DNA of 6,026 bases, from contig DATMIW010000047.1 in the NCBI GenBank assembly GCA_035554115.1, positions 1 through 6,026 on the forward strand. The letters are read 5' to 3'. Origin of the DNA: CAXTSE01 sp035554115 (GTDB lineage: Bacteria; Actinomycetota; Actinomycetes; Actinomycetales; Microbacteriaceae). Numbering within the stretch: the stretch's first letter is position 1; every line of letters begins with the position of its first letter. Below are positions 5,902 to 6,026 of this stretch, in pieces. The translations under genes were made by a program, and so were the position numbers. The notes under the pieces were generated by a model. It saw only the letters and a list, made by a program, of their open reading frames with translations. It did not search any database and was not told the origin of the DNA.

Positions 5902-6026
5902 GAGGTCCCGGCCAACGGCACACCTGCCATGGCAGCCGACTCGACGGTGAGCGCGACGAGGTCTTCCGGTTCCAGATTGTGCAGATGCGATTTGCCACAC
6001 GCCCGCGCAATGGTCTGCGCCTCAAG
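5883..6026 (-). CDS. C-terminal end of a probable FMN-binding glutamate synthase-like protein (GlxD/MgsC type), partial
   Basis: The minus strand is open from the right edge for 47 codons to a TAG at 5885-5883. The residues include ARACGKSHLHNLEPEDLVAL and, after VESAAM, AGVPLAGTSWIPGQ. From memory of the family this resembles the extreme C-terminus of glutamate synthase large-subunit-like proteins with an FMN domain (GlxD, or MgsC of N-methylglutamate synthase), which are often encoded with class-II amidotransferase and GltB-C-terminal-like partners and a type III glutamine synthetase. The conserved, well-formed peptide and the tight junction with hutD (19-base overlap) support real coding. 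Only the tail is visible, so the family call is tentative; the existence of a coding end here is much surer than its name. Confidence 0.6.
   Translation of the reverse strand, partial: LEAQTIARACGKSHLHNLEPEDLVALTVESAAMAGVPLAGTSWIPGQ

Noticed and set aside
5753..6025. 90-codon open frame on the minus strand at the right edge
   Set aside because: It is Arg/Pro/Cys-rich and out of frame with both the conserved upstream C-terminus ending at 5883 and the HutD core.

Overview
The window is high-GC bacterial DNA, probably from an actinobacterium (Micrococcales-like). Pointers are a DUF222/13E12-type HNH endonuclease gene with a LexA-like box, apparently leaderless starts, and a GatB N-terminus without the zinc cysteines seen in many homologues. 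This taxonomic reading is inference; no rRNA or other phylogenetic marker is complete here.

Layout. Positions 1-249 (minus) hold the first 83 codons of gatB, running off the left edge. Positions 250-406 are a divergent intergenic region containing two back-to-back promoter candidates, a GC-rich hairpin and a SOS/LexA-like box. Positions 407-2035 (plus) encode a 542-aa DUF222 HNH endonuclease whose last 42 codons lie antisense to the 3' end of the next gene. From 6026 down to 1906 everything is on the minus strand and looks like one operon. In transcription order it contains the last 47 codons of a probable FMN-binding glutamate synthase-like protein, a HutD/Ves-family protein, a monomeric sarcosine oxidase/N-methyl amino acid oxidase-like flavoenzyme, an M20-type N-carbamoyl-amino-acid/allantoate amidohydrolase-like enzyme, and an XRE-cupin regulator. 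The first three junctions overlap (19, 4 and 4 bases). The last has a 59-base gap with a weak terminator-like hairpin.

How the genes may work together. The minus-strand operon looks like a catabolic cluster for an N-modified amino acid or amine. The M20 hydrolase would remove an N-carbamoyl or N-formimino-type group, the flavoprotein would oxidise a secondary (N-methyl) amine, and the glutamate synthase-like protein would handle glutamate or ammonia. HutD is a small cupin-like accessory protein usually found with histidine utilisation, and the XRE-cupin protein is the likely local switch. The true substrate cannot be read from the sequence.

The most distinctive sequence-level features are two. 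Three consecutive operon genes each carry short in-frame tandem repeats placed in loops or tails. The HNH gene has a LexA-like box overlapping its predicted leaderless promoter. No gene-free stretch exceeds 300 bases. Nothing here amounts to a clearly new defence or mobile system; the operon combination is the best candidate for follow-up.
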